Shown: positions 11,910 to 22,080 of the stretch, one piece after another
Layout: each line of letters starts with the position of its first letter
Position numbering within the stretch: the stretch's first letter is position 1
From: Aestuariirhabdus litorea
Lineage (GTDB): Bacteria > Pseudomonadota > Gammaproteobacteria > Pseudomonadales > Aestuariirhabdaceae
NCBI RefSeq assembly: GCF_003864255.1
Contig: NZ_QWEZ01000002.1
Location: 124,001-188,000, forward strand
DNA length: 64,000 nt
Reading direction: 5' to 3'
Made by a program: the position numbers and the translations under genes
The notes under the pieces: generated by a model
Seen by the model: only the letters and a program-made list of their open reading frames with translations
Database searches by the model: none
Told to the model about the DNA's origin: nothing

Positions 11910-13337
11910 TCAGGTACGGTCGAGAATCTTGTTGACGATTGCCGTAGTGGAGCAGTTATCGAGGAAATCGAGCACCTGTACCTCACCGCCGTATTCGCGC
12001 ACAATCTCGCCGCCGACCACCCCATCGACGCCGTAATCGCCCCCCTTCACGAGCACATCGGGGCGAATCAGCCGCAACAAAGCTTCGGGGGTGTCTTCGT
12101 TGAAGCAGACCGACCAGTCCACTGCCTCCAGCCCTGCCAGCACCGCCATGCGGCGCTCCGCGGGGTTGATCGGCCGACCCTCACCCTTGAGGCGCTTGAC
12201 GGACGCATCACTGTTGACGGCCACAATCAGGCGATCTCCCAGGGCGCGTGCCTGCTCCAGATAGCCCACATGGCCGGCGTGAAGGATGTCGAAACAGCCG
12301 TTGGTAAAGACAATCTTTTCGCCGTGGGCACGGGCGTCCTCCAGCGCCACCAACAACTGCTCGGCGCTCATCACCCCCCGCTCCGAGCCTTGGCTCTGGC
12401 TGACGGCGCGACGCAGCTCCGGCGCACTGATGGCAGCGGTGCCCAGTTTGCCCACCACCACGCCGGCAGCAATATTGGCCAGCGCCACCGCCTGCGGCAT
12501 CGGTTCCCCCGCCGCCAGGGCGGTGGCCAACACCGAGATGACGGTGTCGCCCGCACCGGTGACGTCATAGACTTCACGCGCCTTGGCGGGCAGGTGCAGC
12601 TCGGGCTCCCCCTCCCTGAGCAAAGTCATGCCGTGCTCACCGCGGGTCACCAGCAGCGCCTCGAGCTCCAGTTCTCGCAGCAGCTCGACCCCCTTCATCA
12701 CCAACTCCTGCTCGTCGCGGCAACGACCCACCACCGCCTCGAATTCGTGCAGGTTGGGGGTGATCAGGGTCGCTCCCCGGTAGAGGCTGAAGTCGTGCCC
12801 TTTAGGGTCAGCCAGTATCGCCACACCGGCGTCCCGCGCCATCGTGATCAGCTGCTGGTGGTTGCGCAACGCTCCCTTGTTGTAGTCGGACAGGATCACC
12901 ACATCAACCTCGGCCAACAAGGACTCAAAACGGCGCGTCAGGGCCTTGATGTCCAGGTGCTCGAAGGGCTCTTCAAAGTCCAGGCGAATCAGTTGCTGGC
13001 TGTGGCTGATGATGCGCAGCTTGGTGATGGTAGGGTCGTCAGCCACGGTTTCGAAATCACAGTGCACCCCGGCCGCTTCCAGGCGGCTGCGCAACACCTG
13101 CGCCGCTTCGTCATCCCCGGTGGGCGCCACCAGAAAGGCGGGTGCCCCCAATGCCGCGATGTTGAGCGCGACGTTACCCGCTCCGCCGGGGCGATCCTCG
13201 ACCTGGTTTACCTTGACCACCGGCACCGGCGCCTCGGGGGAGATGCGGTGGGTGGCGCCGTGCCAGTAGCGATCTAGCATCAGGTCGCCAATCACCAGCA
13301 CGCGGGCCTGGTCAAAACGGGGAAAGGTCAGTTTCAT
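11910..13337 (-). CDS. hldE: Bifunctional heptose-7-phosphate kinase / heptose-1-phosphate adenylyltransferase
   Basis: A 475-residue two-domain enzyme of ADP-heptose synthesis. The N-terminal PfkB/ribokinase domain (about 1-320) has [15 protein letters not shown], the substrate loop [11 protein letters not shown] and the catalytic [11 protein letters not shown] anion hole. The C-terminal nucleotidyltransferase domain starts near 340 with [19 protein letters not shown], whose HAGH is the HxGH signature. The first domain phosphorylates heptose-7-phosphate at O-1 and the second adds AMP, feeding WaaC and WaaF. The ATG at 13337 begins [10 protein letters not shown], as in other HldE proteins; a TTG at 13361 is possible but less likely. 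It lies downstream of msbA on the same strand. Confidence 0.96.
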   Translation of the reverse strand: MKLTFPRFDQARVLVIGDLMLDRYWHGATHRISPEAPVPVVKVNQVEDRPGGAGNVALNIAALGAPAFLVAPTGDDEAAQVLRSRLEAAGVHCDFETVADDPTITKLRIISHSQQLIRLDFEEPFEHLDIKALTRRFESLLAEVDVVILSDYNKGALRNHQQLITMARDAGVAILADPKGHDFSLYRGATLITPNLHEFEAVVGRCRDEQELVMKGVELLRELELEALLVTRGEHGMTLLREGEPELHLPAKAREVYDVTGAGDTVISVLATALAAGEPMPQAVALANIAAGVVVGKLGTAAISAPELRRAVSQSQGSERGVMSAEQLLVALEDARAHGEKIVFTNGCFDILHAGHVGYLEQARALGDRLIVAVNSDASVKRLKGEGRPINPAERRMAVLAGLEAVDWSVCFNEDTPEALLRLIRPDVLVKGGDYGVDGVVGGEIVREYGGEVQVLDFLDNCSTTAIVNKILDRT

Positions 13338-13400
13338 CTCAACAAATTCCAGTGTCTGCAATCATTAACACGATAGGGGGTAGAGCTGGAGGCAGCAAGA

Positions 13401-15158
13401 CTAGCTCACTGCGTCCTGAAACTGCTGGCTGTGGAGACGCGCGTAGTGCTCGCCCCGCTCCAGCAGCTCCTCGTGGGTTCCGCTCTCGATGATGCGCCCC
13501 TGGTCCATCACCAGGATGCGGTCGGCCTGCTCGATGGTGGAGAGCCGGTGGGCGATCACCACCGTGGTACGGTTCTTCATCACCTCGTCAAGGGCGGCCT
13601 GGATATAGCGCTCCGACTCGGTATCGAGCGCCGAGGTGGCCTCGTCAAGGATCAGGATAGGGGCATCCTTGAGAATGGCCCTGGCGATCGCCAGCCGTTG
13701 GCGCTGGCCACCCGACAGACGCACACCGTCCTCGCCGATCAGGGTGTGCAGGCCTTCTGGCAGGTCCTTGATGAACTCCATAGCATAGGCTGATTCCGCC
13801 GCCGCCTTAATATCTTCGTCGGGCGTCCCCTGCAGGTCGCCGTAGGCGATGTTATTGGCCACCGAGTCATTGAACAGGCTCACCTGCTGGTTCACCAGTG
13901 CGATCTGGCGCCGCAGGCTGGTGAGGGTATAGCGCTCCACCGGCACCCCGTCGATCAGAATCTCACCCTGGTGGTGGTTATAGAAACGGGGGATCAGGCT
14001 CGCCAGGGTGCTCTTGCCACTACCGGAGCGCCCCACCAGCGCAATGGTCTGCCCCGGCTCAACGATGAAGTTGAGTCCCTTGAGCACCGGGTCCTCCGCA
14101 TCGTTGTAGGCGAAGCTCAGGTTGCGAACCTCAATACGCCCTTCAACACGCCCCGCTTCATGATCCCCCTGATCCACCTCCTGGGTCTCGTCCAGCTGTT
14201 CGAAGATGGTCTCGCAGGCGGCGATCCCCTTCTGGATATTGCCGTACACCTCCGACAGCTGGCGGATCGGTTTGGGCAGCATGCCCGCCGCCACTACAAA
14301 TGAGATCAGGGCGGCCGTCGAGGAGGTATCACGCATGTAGAGCACGAGGAACATGATCGCCCCCATCGCGCTGATTACCAGAAACTGCAGTACCGGCGTG
14401 GTGATGGCGGAGACCTTTACCATCTTCATCGCCTGGCGCAGATTGTTAGCGCTGGCGGAGTAGAATCGACTCCTTTCGAAGGCCTCCCCGCCAAAGCTGC
14501 GAACCACCCGGTAGCCCTTGATGGTCTCCGAAGTCACATGGGTCACATCCCCCATGGCATCCTGGATCTTGTGACTGAGCTTGCGCAGGCGTCGCCCAAC
14601 CACCCCCACCACCAGGGCAATGACGGGTAAAATGGCCAGAAACACCAGTGTCAGCTTCCAGTTGGTCCACAGCAGGTAGCCGAGCAGAAAGAGTACGGTC
14701 AGCCCTTCACGCACCACCACCTTGATGGCATCGGTCGCGGCCGCCGTTACCATGGTCACGTTGTAGGTGATGCGGGAGATCAGGTGGCCCGAGTTGTTGT
14801 CATCAAAATAGCGGCTGGGCAGGGTCACCAGCTTGTTGAACAGCTCGATTCGTAGGTCATGGACCAGCCCCTGGGAGACCATGGCCAGAAAGTAGTTGCC
14901 CAGGAAGGAGCCCAGTCCGCGCAGAATCGCCAGAGCCACTACCGCCAGGGGCACCAGGTAGAGAAAGCGCTCATCCGCTCCCTCGAGCCCTTCGATAAAG
15001 TACTCCACCATCTTGGCGTAGCCGGGCTGGGTAGCGGCGAAGAAGGCAAACCCCAGAATACTGACGACAAAGGGAACAATGTAAGGCTTTACGTACCCCA
15101 GCAGGCGCAGGTAGACCCTGATACTGCTCGTTTGCTGCTTTTGTTCGGGAGAGGCCAA
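13401..15158 (-). CDS. msbA: Lipid A export ABC transporter MsbA
   Basis: A 585-residue half-transporter with fused membrane and ATPase domains. The first 320 residues hold six hydrophobic helices; the ATPase follows with Walker A VGRSGSGKST, a Q-loop region, the LSGGQRQRLAIARAIL signature and Walker B ILILDEATSALD, then the H-loop VIAHRLST. The dimer flips core-lipid A across the inner membrane. The start appears to be TTG at 15158, with CAGG about eight bases ahead; no in-frame ATG exists until after the first membrane helix. It precedes hldE, as in Pseudomonas. The divergent gene at 15295 belongs to the same LPS block. Confidence 0.95.
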   Translation of the reverse strand: MASPEQKQQTSSIRVYLRLLGYVKPYIVPFVVSILGFAFFAATQPGYAKMVEYFIEGLEGADERFLYLVPLAVVALAILRGLGSFLGNYFLAMVSQGLVHDLRIELFNKLVTLPSRYFDDNNSGHLISRITYNVTMVTAAATDAIKVVVREGLTVLFLLGYLLWTNWKLTLVFLAILPVIALVVGVVGRRLRKLSHKIQDAMGDVTHVTSETIKGYRVVRSFGGEAFERSRFYSASANNLRQAMKMVKVSAITTPVLQFLVISAMGAIMFLVLYMRDTSSTAALISFVVAAGMLPKPIRQLSEVYGNIQKGIAACETIFEQLDETQEVDQGDHEAGRVEGRIEVRNLSFAYNDAEDPVLKGLNFIVEPGQTIALVGRSGSGKSTLASLIPRFYNHHQGEILIDGVPVERYTLTSLRRQIALVNQQVSLFNDSVANNIAYGDLQGTPDEDIKAAAESAYAMEFIKDLPEGLHTLIGEDGVRLSGGQRQRLAIARAILKDAPILILDEATSALDTESERYIQAALDEVMKNRTTVVIAHRLSTIEQADRILVMDQGRIIESGTHEELLERGEHYARLHSQQFQDAVS

Positions 15159-15294
15159 AGGAATTACCTGACTCGAGGGTGGACCGATACTGTGCCACAG
15201 AGCACAACCAAAGAGGGCGCATCATAGCATAGTCCTGTGATTTCGAGTCCAATGAGGCTAAAATGCCGCCTGATTTCTCCCCCCCAAGAGCCCG

Positions 15295-15963
15295 ATGAAA
15301 ACCCTCAACGCCCCAGAGTTCTCCAGCCTCACCCACCAAGCAACTGTACTGGAGGAGGATGGCTATGGCGTCAAGGTGATGAAGCTGAACGACGGCAGTT
15401 TTCTCAAACTGTTTCGCCTCAAACGCACCTTCTCCTCGGCCCTGTTTTACCCCTACGCCAAACGCTTTGCCGCCAACGCCGCCGAGCTGCAGCGCCTTGG
15501 CGTTCCCACACCCAGGGTGATCCAGTGCTTTAGCGTTGCTGAACCCAAACGCAACTGCGTCCACTACCACCCGCTGGAGGGGGTCACCCTGCGGGAGCTC
15601 TACCGCCGAGAGCAACAGCCCATGCCCGATGAGCGGGTTAGGCTGCTGGGGCAGTTTCTCGCCAGCTTGCACGACAAGGGGGTCTATTTTCGCTCGATCC
15701 ACCTCGGCAATATCGTGCTGACACCGGCGAGTGACCTGGGGCTGATCGACCTCTCGGATATGAAGATTCAACGCCGCCCCCTGAGCAACCGCCTGCGCCT
15801 GAGGAACTTTGCCCACCTGATCAAGGGGGAGGAGGACCAGGCCAGCCTGCAGCTCGCCGGCGAACAGGGGCGCCTGCTTCTTGTCAGCTATCTTGAGGGC
15901 AGCCAACATTCGGACAAGGGGCTCAAAGAGGCGCTTACTAACGCACTGGATATTCCGCTATGA
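15295..15963 (+). CDS. WaaP/Kdo-kinase-like protein lacking the catalytic aspartate
   Basis: A 222-residue protein with the small protein-kinase-like fold of the lipopolysaccharide kinase group, related to the so-called toluene tolerance proteins. The N-lobe has [16 protein letters not shown] with a probable ATP lysine. The catalytic loop reads [14 protein letters not shown]: the Asn that binds metal is present, but the position of the catalytic Asp (HxD in active members) is Ser. The following [11 protein letters not shown] keeps the metal-binding Asp. So it may be a pseudokinase, or a variant that uses another base. It starts the rml operon and overlaps rmlB by four bases, which ties it to core or O-chain assembly. 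Confidence 0.7.
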   Translation: MKTLNAPEFSSLTHQATVLEEDGYGVKVMKLNDGSFLKLFRLKRTFSSALFYPYAKRFAANAAELQRLGVPTPRVIQCFSVAEPKRNCVHYHPLEGVTLRELYRREQQPMPDERVRLLGQFLASLHDKGVYFRSIHLGNIVLTPASDLGLIDLSDMKIQRRPLSNRLRLRNFAHLIKGEEDQASLQLAGEQGRLLLVSYLEGSQHSDKGLKEALTNALDIPL

Positions 15964-17036
15964 AATTACTGATTACCGGCGGTGCGGGCTTTATCGGCTC
16001 CGCCCTGATTCGCCTGATCATCGCCGAGGGCCGGCACCAGGTGCTCAACCTCGACAAGCTGACCTACGCAGGTAACCTCGATAACCTGGCCAGCGTCGAG
16101 AGCGCCCCTCACTACAGCTTTACCCGTACCGACATCTGCGACCGCGCCGCTGTCCAGCAACAGATCGATCAGTTCCAACCCGACGCCATCATGCACCTGG
16201 CGGCCGAGTCCCACGTCGATCGTTCCATTGACGGTCCCGGTGATTTTATCCAGACCAACATTGTCGGTACCTATACCCTGCTCGAATGCGCACGGGAGTA
16301 TGTGGCCAGCGGCAAGGCCCCGGCCGGATTCCGTTTCCATCACATCTCCACCGATGAGGTCTACGGCACCCTGGGCGCCGACGGGCTCTTTACCGAGACC
16401 AGCCCCTACCAACCAAATTCCCCCTACTCCGCCTCCAAGGCCGGGTCGGACCATCTGGTCAGGGCCTGGCACGAGACCTTTGGCCTGCCGACCCTGGTCA
16501 GCAACTGCTCCAACAACTACGGCCCCTGCCAGTTCCCGGAGAAGCTGATCCCCCTGATGATCGGCAACGCCCTGGCCGGCAAGCCGCTGCCAATCTACGG
16601 TAACGGCCAGCAGGTACGTGACTGGCTTTATGTGGATGACCACGCCCGCGCCCTGCTGGAGATCGTGACCCGGGGTGAAGTGGGCGAGACCTACAACATC
16701 GGCGGCCATAATGAGAAAGCCAACCTCGAGGTGGTTCACAGCCTCTGCCAACTGCTGGAGGAGCTGCGCCCGCAAAAACCCGCCGGAGTGGCCCACTACC
16801 GCGACCTGATTACCCATGTCACCGACCGGCCCGGCCACGACCTGCGCTACGCCATCGACGCCAGCTATATCCAGCAGCAGCTAGGCTGGACCCCCGCCGA
16901 GACTTTCGACAGCGGACTGCGCAAGACCCTTGAGTGGTACCTGGACAACCCGACCTGGTGTGATCGCATCCATAATGGCAGCTACCAGGGCACGCGCCTG
17001 GGACTATCCAACGACCCCCGGGAGGGAACCGAATGA
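15960..17036 (+). CDS. rmlB: dTDP-glucose 4,6-dehydratase
   Basis: A 358-residue short-chain dehydrogenase that makes dTDP-4-keto-6-deoxyglucose, step two of dTDP-L-rhamnose synthesis. Visible motifs are the NAD site [13 protein letters not shown] at the N-terminus, the [12 protein letters not shown] segment, STDEVYG with the catalytic TDE triad, and the YSASKAGSD box with the catalytic Tyr and Lys. The length is typical. It overlaps both neighbours by four bases (ATGA junctions), so it is translated as part of one operon. Confidence 0.97.
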   Translation: MKLLITGGAGFIGSALIRLIIAEGRHQVLNLDKLTYAGNLDNLASVESAPHYSFTRTDICDRAAVQQQIDQFQPDAIMHLAAESHVDRSIDGPGDFIQTNIVGTYTLLECAREYVASGKAPAGFRFHHISTDEVYGTLGADGLFTETSPYQPNSPYSASKAGSDHLVRAWHETFGLPTLVSNCSNNYGPCQFPEKLIPLMIGNALAGKPLPIYGNGQQVRDWLYVDDHARALLEIVTRGEVGETYNIGGHNEKANLEVVHSLCQLLEELRPQKPAGVAHYRDLITHVTDRPGHDLRYAIDASYIQQQLGWTPAETFDSGLRKTLEWYLDNPTWCDRIHNGSYQGTRLGLSNDPREGTE

Positions 17037-17902
17037 AAGGTATTATCCTCGCGGGTGGCTCCGGCACCCGCCTGCACCCGCTGACTCTGGCGGTCTCCAA
17101 GCAACTGCTGCCGGTCTACGACAAGCCGATGATCTACTACCCCCTCTGCACGCTGATGGAGGCGGGGATTCGCGACATCATGATCATCACCACCCCCCAC
17201 GATGGCCCTTTGTTCCAGCACCTGCTCAAGGATGGCGCCCAATGGGGCATGAACCTGGAGTACTGTGTGCAGGAGAGCCCCGACGGCATCGCCCAGGCGT
17301 TCCTGCTGGCGGAGCAATTTATTGCCGGCGACAGCTGTTGCCTGATCCTGGGGGACAATATCTATTACGGCCAGGGGCTGGCCGAGCTGCTGCATTCCGC
17401 CGCTGGCAAAACCTCTGGCGCCACGGTGTTCGCCTACCCGGTGCACGACCCGGAACGCTACGGGGTGGTGGAGTTCGATCCCTCAGGGCAAGCCCTCAGC
17501 ATCGAAGAGAAGCCCGCCAGGCCCAAGTCCCGTTTTGCCGTCACCGGCCTCTATTTTTACGACCAACAGGTGGTCGATATCGCCCGCACCATTACCCCCT
17601 CAGACCGGGGTGAGCTGGAGATCACCAGCGTTAACCAGCACTACCTCCAACAGGGGCAGCTGGATGTACAGGTGATGGGGCGCGGCATGGCCTGGCTGGA
17701 CACCGGCACCCACGAGTCGCTATTGGAAGCGTCCCAGTTTGTACAGACCATCGAAAAACGCCAGGGGATGAAGATCGCCGCGCCCGAAGAGCTGGCCTGG
17801 CGTGCCGGTTGGATCAGCGACCAGCAGCTCCGTGACCACGCTCGCCCGCTGCTCAAGAGCGGCTACGGCGCCTACCTGAACTCGCTACTGGAGCAACCAT
17901 GA
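17033..17902 (+). CDS. rmlA: Glucose-1-phosphate thymidylyltransferase
   Basis: A 289-residue nucleotidyltransferase that joins glucose-1-phosphate and dTTP to give dTDP-glucose. The N-terminal [16 protein letters not shown] is the nucleotide-binding signature with the catalytic arginine, [16 protein letters not shown] follows, and ILGDNIYYG holds a metal-binding aspartate. The end-product dTDP-rhamnose normally inhibits this enzyme. It is the third gene of the operon and overlaps rmlC by four bases. The order B-A-C-D differs from the rmlBDAC order of Pseudomonas. Confidence 0.97.
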   Translation: MKGIILAGGSGTRLHPLTLAVSKQLLPVYDKPMIYYPLCTLMEAGIRDIMIITTPHDGPLFQHLLKDGAQWGMNLEYCVQESPDGIAQAFLLAEQFIAGDSCCLILGDNIYYGQGLAELLHSAAGKTSGATVFAYPVHDPERYGVVEFDPSGQALSIEEKPARPKSRFAVTGLYFYDQQVVDIARTITPSDRGELEITSVNQHYLQQGQLDVQVMGRGMAWLDTGTHESLLEASQFVQTIEKRQGMKIAAPEELAWRAGWISDQQLRDHARPLLKSGYGAYLNSLLEQP

Positions 17903-18459
17903 AGGTCCTCAATACCCCCCTGCCCGGGGTCATCATCATTGAGCCCCGTCTGTTCGGCGACAAGCGGGGGTTCTTTCTCGAAAGCTACAGCGCCACCCGC
18001 TACCGGGAGGCGGGGCTCGACGTCGAGTTCGTGCAGGACAACCACTCGCGCTCCAGTCATCATGTCCTGCGCGGGCTGCATTTTCAGCTCAGGCACCCGC
18101 AGGGCAAGCTGGTACGGGTTTCCCGCGGCAGCGTCTTCGATGTGGTCGCCGATGTGCGCACCGGCTCTCCCACCTTCGGCCAGTGGTTCGGGGTGGAGCT
18201 GAACGACGACAATGCGCGCCAACTTTATATCCCCCCCGGCTATGCCCATGGCTTTCAGGTGCTCTCAGACGTAGCCGATTTCGAATACAAGTGCACCGAT
18301 TACTACCATCCTGAAGATGAGGGAGGGGTAGCCTGGAATGACCCCGGCCTGGGGATCGAGTGGCCCTGCCCGGAGCAGGCGATTGTCTCCGACAAGGATC
18401 AGCGTTGGGGCCCGCTACAGGCACTGACCGATGAACAGTTACCGCCGTACCTCCTATGA
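17899..18459 (+). CDS. rmlC: dTDP-4-dehydrorhamnose 3,5-epimerase
   Basis: A 186-residue cupin-like epimerase of normal length. Conserved family pieces are [10 protein letters not shown], the substrate-binding [20 protein letters not shown] with the catalytic His, the [15 protein letters not shown] strand pair, IPPGYAHGF, and a Tyr in the [14 protein letters not shown] segment. It inverts C3 and C5 of the keto sugar. It overlaps rmlA and rmlD by four bases each. Confidence 0.96.
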   Translation: MKVLNTPLPGVIIIEPRLFGDKRGFFLESYSATRYREAGLDVEFVQDNHSRSSHHVLRGLHFQLRHPQGKLVRVSRGSVFDVVADVRTGSPTFGQWFGVELNDDNARQLYIPPGYAHGFQVLSDVADFEYKCTDYYHPEDEGGVAWNDPGLGIEWPCPEQAIVSDKDQRWGPLQALTDEQLPPYLL

Positions 18460-19349
18460 AGATACTGATCACCGGAGCCAATGGGCAGCTCGGGCGCTGC
18501 CTCCAGGAACGTTTATGCCTTGAGCCCGGCCTCCAGACTGTCGCCTGCGACCGGGCGCAGCTGGATATCAGCTGCGATCCCGAACTGGGCCATTACCTGG
18601 AGCAGGAGCGCCCTGCGCTGGTGATCAACGCGGCCGCCTATACTGCGGTCGACCGCGCTGAGGAGGAGCAGGCGCTCGCCTACCGCGTCAACGCCCTTGG
18701 CCCGGAGTTGCTGGCCCGACACTGCGCCCGCCTGCAGATCCCCCTGACCCAGATCAGCACCGACTTTGTATTCGATGGTCGCCACAGCCTCCCCTATCAG
18801 GAATCCGATCCCTGCCACCCGCTGTCGATCTACGGCCAGAGCAAGTGGGCCGGGGAGGAGCGGGTGCGCGAACACTGCCCCCGGCACCTGATCGTGCGTA
18901 CCAGCTGGGTGTTCAGCTCCCATGGAGCCAACTTCGTCAAAACCATGTTGCGCCTGATGGCCGAACGTGAACACCTCGGCATCGTTGATGACCAGGTCGG
19001 CTGCCCCACTTCCGCCGCTGATTTGGCGGAGGCGGTGCTTAGCCTCTCACGCCAGGCGATGAACAACCCGGCCCTGTTTGGCACCTACCACTTCTGCAAC
19101 CAGGGGGCCACCAGCTGGTATCGCTTTGCCGAGGCGATCTATCAACAGGCGACCGAGCTCGGGCTGCTGGCATCCCCCTGTAACCTGTCGCCCATCACCA
19201 CCGACCAGTACCCGACTGCCGCCGTGCGACCCGCCTACTCAGTGCTGGACACGGCTAAGCTCAGCGCCGCCATCAATCATTCCCCCCGACCCTGGCAGGA
19301 TGCCCTGCGTGCCACCCTGACCACCTTAAAGGAATCCGACCATGGCTGA
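18456..19349 (+). CDS. rmlD: dTDP-4-dehydrorhamnose reductase
   Basis: A 297-residue NADPH-dependent reductase, the last step to dTDP-L-rhamnose. It opens with [16 protein letters not shown], continues with VINAAAYTAVDRAEEE, the STDFVFDG segment, and the YGQSKWAGEE box containing the catalytic Tyr and Lys. A Met- and Gly-rich VRTSWVFSSHGANFVKTML stretch is also typical. The gene overlaps rmlC by four bases and the next glycosyltransferase by eight. Confidence 0.96.
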   Translation: MKILITGANGQLGRCLQERLCLEPGLQTVACDRAQLDISCDPELGHYLEQERPALVINAAAYTAVDRAEEEQALAYRVNALGPELLARHCARLQIPLTQISTDFVFDGRHSLPYQESDPCHPLSIYGQSKWAGEERVREHCPRHLIVRTSWVFSSHGANFVKTMLRLMAEREHLGIVDDQVGCPTSAADLAEAVLSLSRQAMNNPALFGTYHFCNQGATSWYRFAEAIYQQATELGLLASPCNLSPITTDQYPTAAVRPAYSVLDTAKLSAAINHSPRPWQDALRATLTTLKESDHG

Positions 19350-20202
19350 ATCGCTCCCACTGGTTAGCGTCATCGTTGCCTGCTACAACCACGACCAATA
19401 CATCGAAGCCTGCCTGACCAGCATCCTGCGCCAGACCTATCCGGCGATCGAGTTGATCGTGCTCGACGACGGTTCCAAAGACCGCAGTCCGGAGCTGATC
19501 GCGGCGCTGGCCAAAGAGCAGGGTTTCTTTTTCGAAGCCCAGGCGAACATGGGCCTGTCGGCCACCCTCAACAAGGGGCTGAACATCGCCAAAGGTGAGT
19601 ATATTGTTACCTTTGGCTCGGACGACATCATGATGCTGGACCGCATTGAGAAACAGGTCGCCTATATGCAGGCCAACACTGAGCTGGGGCTCTGTGGCGG
19701 CAACATGCTGAAGATCAACGAGCATGGCACCGTTTTAAGCAAACAGAAGTTCAGTGGCGAGCACCGTCTCGACTTTGAAGATGTGTTACTGGGGCGAAAA
19801 GAGGGCACACCGGCCCCGACACTTTTTTTCCGTCAGGCAGCACTGGCGAAGGCGGGCGGTTTTCACCCCGAAATCAAGCTGGAAGACCTCTACATCGAGC
19901 TAAAGATCAGCTCTCTGGGATACCCCATCGGCTTTATGAACGATGTGCTGGCCTACTACCGGGTGCACCCGACCAACACTTACAAAAACTACCGCTACAT
20001 GATCGATAACGTGCTCAAGACCTACGAAGAGTTTCGCGATCACCCCGCCTACGAACAGGCCTATTACCGATTCCTCAACTCCATGCTGGTCAAGTGCGCC
20101 GGCAAGGACAAAGCCCTGGCCCGGGAGCTGCTGAAACAGATTCCGCTTCGCGAGTTCCGTATGAAAACCCTCAAGGGGATCGGTCGCCTGCTGTTTAGCT
20201 AG
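19342..20202 (+). CDS. Family 2 glycosyltransferase, probably a core rhamnosyltransferase
   Basis: A 286-residue GT-A enzyme. The start LPLVSVIVACYNHDQYIEAC and the LIVLDDGSKDRS segment are the GT2 nucleotide-sugar site. IVTFGSDDIM carries the DxD-like acidic pair, and a KLEDLYIELKIS segment may hold the catalytic base. There are no membrane helices. Because it is co-transcribed with rmlBACD, dTDP-L-rhamnose is the likely donor; in P. aeruginosa the comparable core enzymes are WapR and MigA, but I cannot show orthology. Its TAG stop shares a CTAG with the stop of the convergent acyltransferase gene. Confidence 0.8.
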   Translation: MAESLPLVSVIVACYNHDQYIEACLTSILRQTYPAIELIVLDDGSKDRSPELIAALAKEQGFFFEAQANMGLSATLNKGLNIAKGEYIVTFGSDDIMMLDRIEKQVAYMQANTELGLCGGNMLKINEHGTVLSKQKFSGEHRLDFEDVLLGRKEGTPAPTLFFRQAALAKAGGFHPEIKLEDLYIELKISSLGYPIGFMNDVLAYYRVHPTNTYKNYRYMIDNVLKTYEEFRDHPAYEQAYYRFLNSMLVKCAGKDKALARELLKQIPLREFRMKTLKGIGRLLFS

Positions 20203-20831
20203 GCGTCTCGCGATTCGGCGTAGTCGAGAAAGGCGTCGACCTCTCCGCTGCACAATTGCGGAATCACCGCCTCCACCTCGGCAAAGGGCCACTCCCACCA
20301 GCGCACACCGAGCAGGCGCTCGATGATCTCGGGCTCAAAGCGGTAGCGCAGGATTTTCGCGGGGTTGCCACCAACGATGGCGTAGGGCGGCACATCGCGG
20401 GTCACCAAAGCGCCGTTGGCCACCACCGCCCCGTCACCGATGGTCACTCCGGAAAGAATAGAGGCATTAGCGCAAAGCCAAACATCGTTGCCGATCACCA
20501 CATCTCCATTGCTGCCGCCGTACTCGGGGATGGTGGCGGCGGACCGGACAAAGGCCGGAAAGGGGTAGCTGGAGACCCAGTCGGCTCGGTGGTGTCCCCC
20601 CAAATAGATATTGACCCCCGAGGAGATGGAACAGTAGGCGCCGATGCTGAGGGTCGTGCCCTCGTTCCAGTCATGCACAATAGGGATCCCGTAGCTGCCA
20701 AAACCGATCTTATAATCCGGGTAAATCGCCTTAAATTTCTGTTGCTGGCGATGAATGCGATCTGGCCGGGGGGCACTACCCTTCCCCTTCTTTAACCAGC
20801 GCCTTAGTTTCCGTTCAAGGGTTTTCAGCAT
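20199..20831 (-). CDS. Left-handed beta-helix (hexapeptide) acyltransferase
   Basis: A 210-residue protein from an ATG at 20831. The middle and C-terminal part consist of hexapeptide repeats such as ISSGVNIYLGGHHRADW, VVIGNDVWLCANASILSGV and TIGDGAVVANGALVTRDV, ending with PPYAIVGGNPAKILRYRF, the classic end of CatB/xenobiotic acetyltransferase-like enzymes. The loop GHHRADWVSSYPF contains the catalytic His. It probably moves an acetyl group from acetyl-CoA to a sugar of the core or O-chain. The start overlaps the end of the waaL-like gene by 17 bases. Longer upstream starts would run further into that gene and are less likely. Confidence 0.85.
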   Translation of the reverse strand: MLKTLERKLRRWLKKGKGSAPRPDRIHRQQQKFKAIYPDYKIGFGSYGIPIVHDWNEGTTLSIGAYCSISSGVNIYLGGHHRADWVSSYPFPAFVRSAATIPEYGGSNGDVVIGNDVWLCANASILSGVTIGDGAVVANGALVTRDVPPYAIVGGNPAKILRYRFEPEIIERLLGVRWWEWPFAEVEAVIPQLCSGEVDAFLDYAESRDA

Positions 20832-22053
20832 GGGGGGGCGACGCCTCTTCATCAGCGGCCAGCCTGGTGCGGCCATAATCGACACAGACAATAAACAGGA
20901 TCGGCAGCCAGATGTTAAACCACTGCTCATTCGGACGGGCAAACAGGCCGCCGCCGTCGGTCAGGCTGGCGAGTACGCCGTAGGCGGTTATGCACAGAAG
21001 CAGGCGCCCCTCCCGCCCAGGTAACCTTGCCAGCCACAGTGCCCGCAGGTAGGGAAGCAAAAAAATCCCCAGCCCCAGCAGGCCAAAATAGTAAAGCACC
21101 CCGAGAAACACGTTGTGGGCATCGAGGAAGTTTATCTGCAACTCCTCGACCCAGATCTGCAGCGGTGCCTCGTAACCATGTCCCACCAGCCAGTAGCCTT
21201 CCATCTGGGCAATCACCCCGGACCAGATCTCTGGCCGGTAGGAGAGTCCCCGTTGGCTGATCGTCTCCCAGTTCAGCAAACCAAGCAGCAGAAGCCCCCC
21301 TCCGGAAAGTAAAACCCAGGGCAAATGCATGCGATTAAAGCGGCCAACCAGCAGCATCGACAGGGCGAGAGGTACCGACACCAGTGGGGTGCGGGATCCC
21401 GTCGCCAGCATCAGCAGGGCGATCGGCATCACCAGGACCAGCAGGGCCCTGCGTTGCTTGGGGGACTGCACATAAAGCAGTATGTAGGCGGTTGCGAAGG
21501 TCACCAGAAAGGCCAACTGATGACTCATCAACAAAGGGTTGTAGATAGACCCATACTCTTCCGTTATCCCATTTGGAAATCGAACAGAAAGAGCAAAGCC
21601 CTTCATGCCATAGAAGTCGATTAGCCACCAGAGGCTGATCGCCGCACCCAGGGCCAGCGCAGCCAGTGCCCCCTGTTCGAAGCGGCGACGCTGTTCACCG
21701 AACAGGTAGGCCAGCCCGGAACAAACCAGCGCAAAGATCAGCGCCCGTTTGATCGGGATACCCTCATCCGCCGGGCTCCAGAGACAGCTCAATAACACCC
21801 ACAGGAGGTAGAGCGAAAGCATCCCGAAGGCCGGGGTGCTAAACAGGTGCCTGGCGTAAGGTGTAAACAGCAGTACCAGCCCCGGTAGGGCGAGCCCCAG
21901 GTAGACAAGGTTTTTATAGCCGTTGCGGGATTCCAGCAGCAGCATGCCTACCGCCAGAAAGAGCAGCCCCGCCGCCAGCCAATAGCCCAACACCTTTTCC
22001 AGCCGCCCGCCAGGCTCGATCCCCAGTTTGCCCGTCAGAGGGTTTTGCATCAT
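20815..22053 (-). CDS. waaL: O-antigen ligase family protein (WaaL-like)
   Basis: A 412-residue integral membrane protein with about ten to twelve hydrophobic segments. The large periplasmic loop in the C-terminal half has YRPEIWSGVIAQM, LVGHGYEAP and FLDAHNVFLGVLYYFG; an Arg and the His of the AHN motif are characteristic of the Wzy_C/WaaL family. It would transfer an undecaprenyl-linked glycan to core-lipid A on the periplasmic face. Wzy polymerases share the fold, but the position inside a core gene block, as with PA4999, favours a ligase. No wzx, wzy or wzz gene is visible in the window. Confidence 0.8.
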   Translation of the reverse strand: MMQNPLTGKLGIEPGGRLEKVLGYWLAAGLLFLAVGMLLLESRNGYKNLVYLGLALPGLVLLFTPYARHLFSTPAFGMLSLYLLWVLLSCLWSPADEGIPIKRALIFALVCSGLAYLFGEQRRRFEQGALAALALGAAISLWWLIDFYGMKGFALSVRFPNGITEEYGSIYNPLLMSHQLAFLVTFATAYILLYVQSPKQRRALLVLVMPIALLMLATGSRTPLVSVPLALSMLLVGRFNRMHLPWVLLSGGGLLLLGLLNWETISQRGLSYRPEIWSGVIAQMEGYWLVGHGYEAPLQIWVEELQINFLDAHNVFLGVLYYFGLLGLGIFLLPYLRALWLARLPGREGRLLLCITAYGVLASLTDGGGLFARPNEQWFNIWLPILFIVCVDYGRTRLAADEEASPPHAENP

Positions 22054-22080
22054 TCGGTTAGCCTATGGTTGTCTGTGGCA

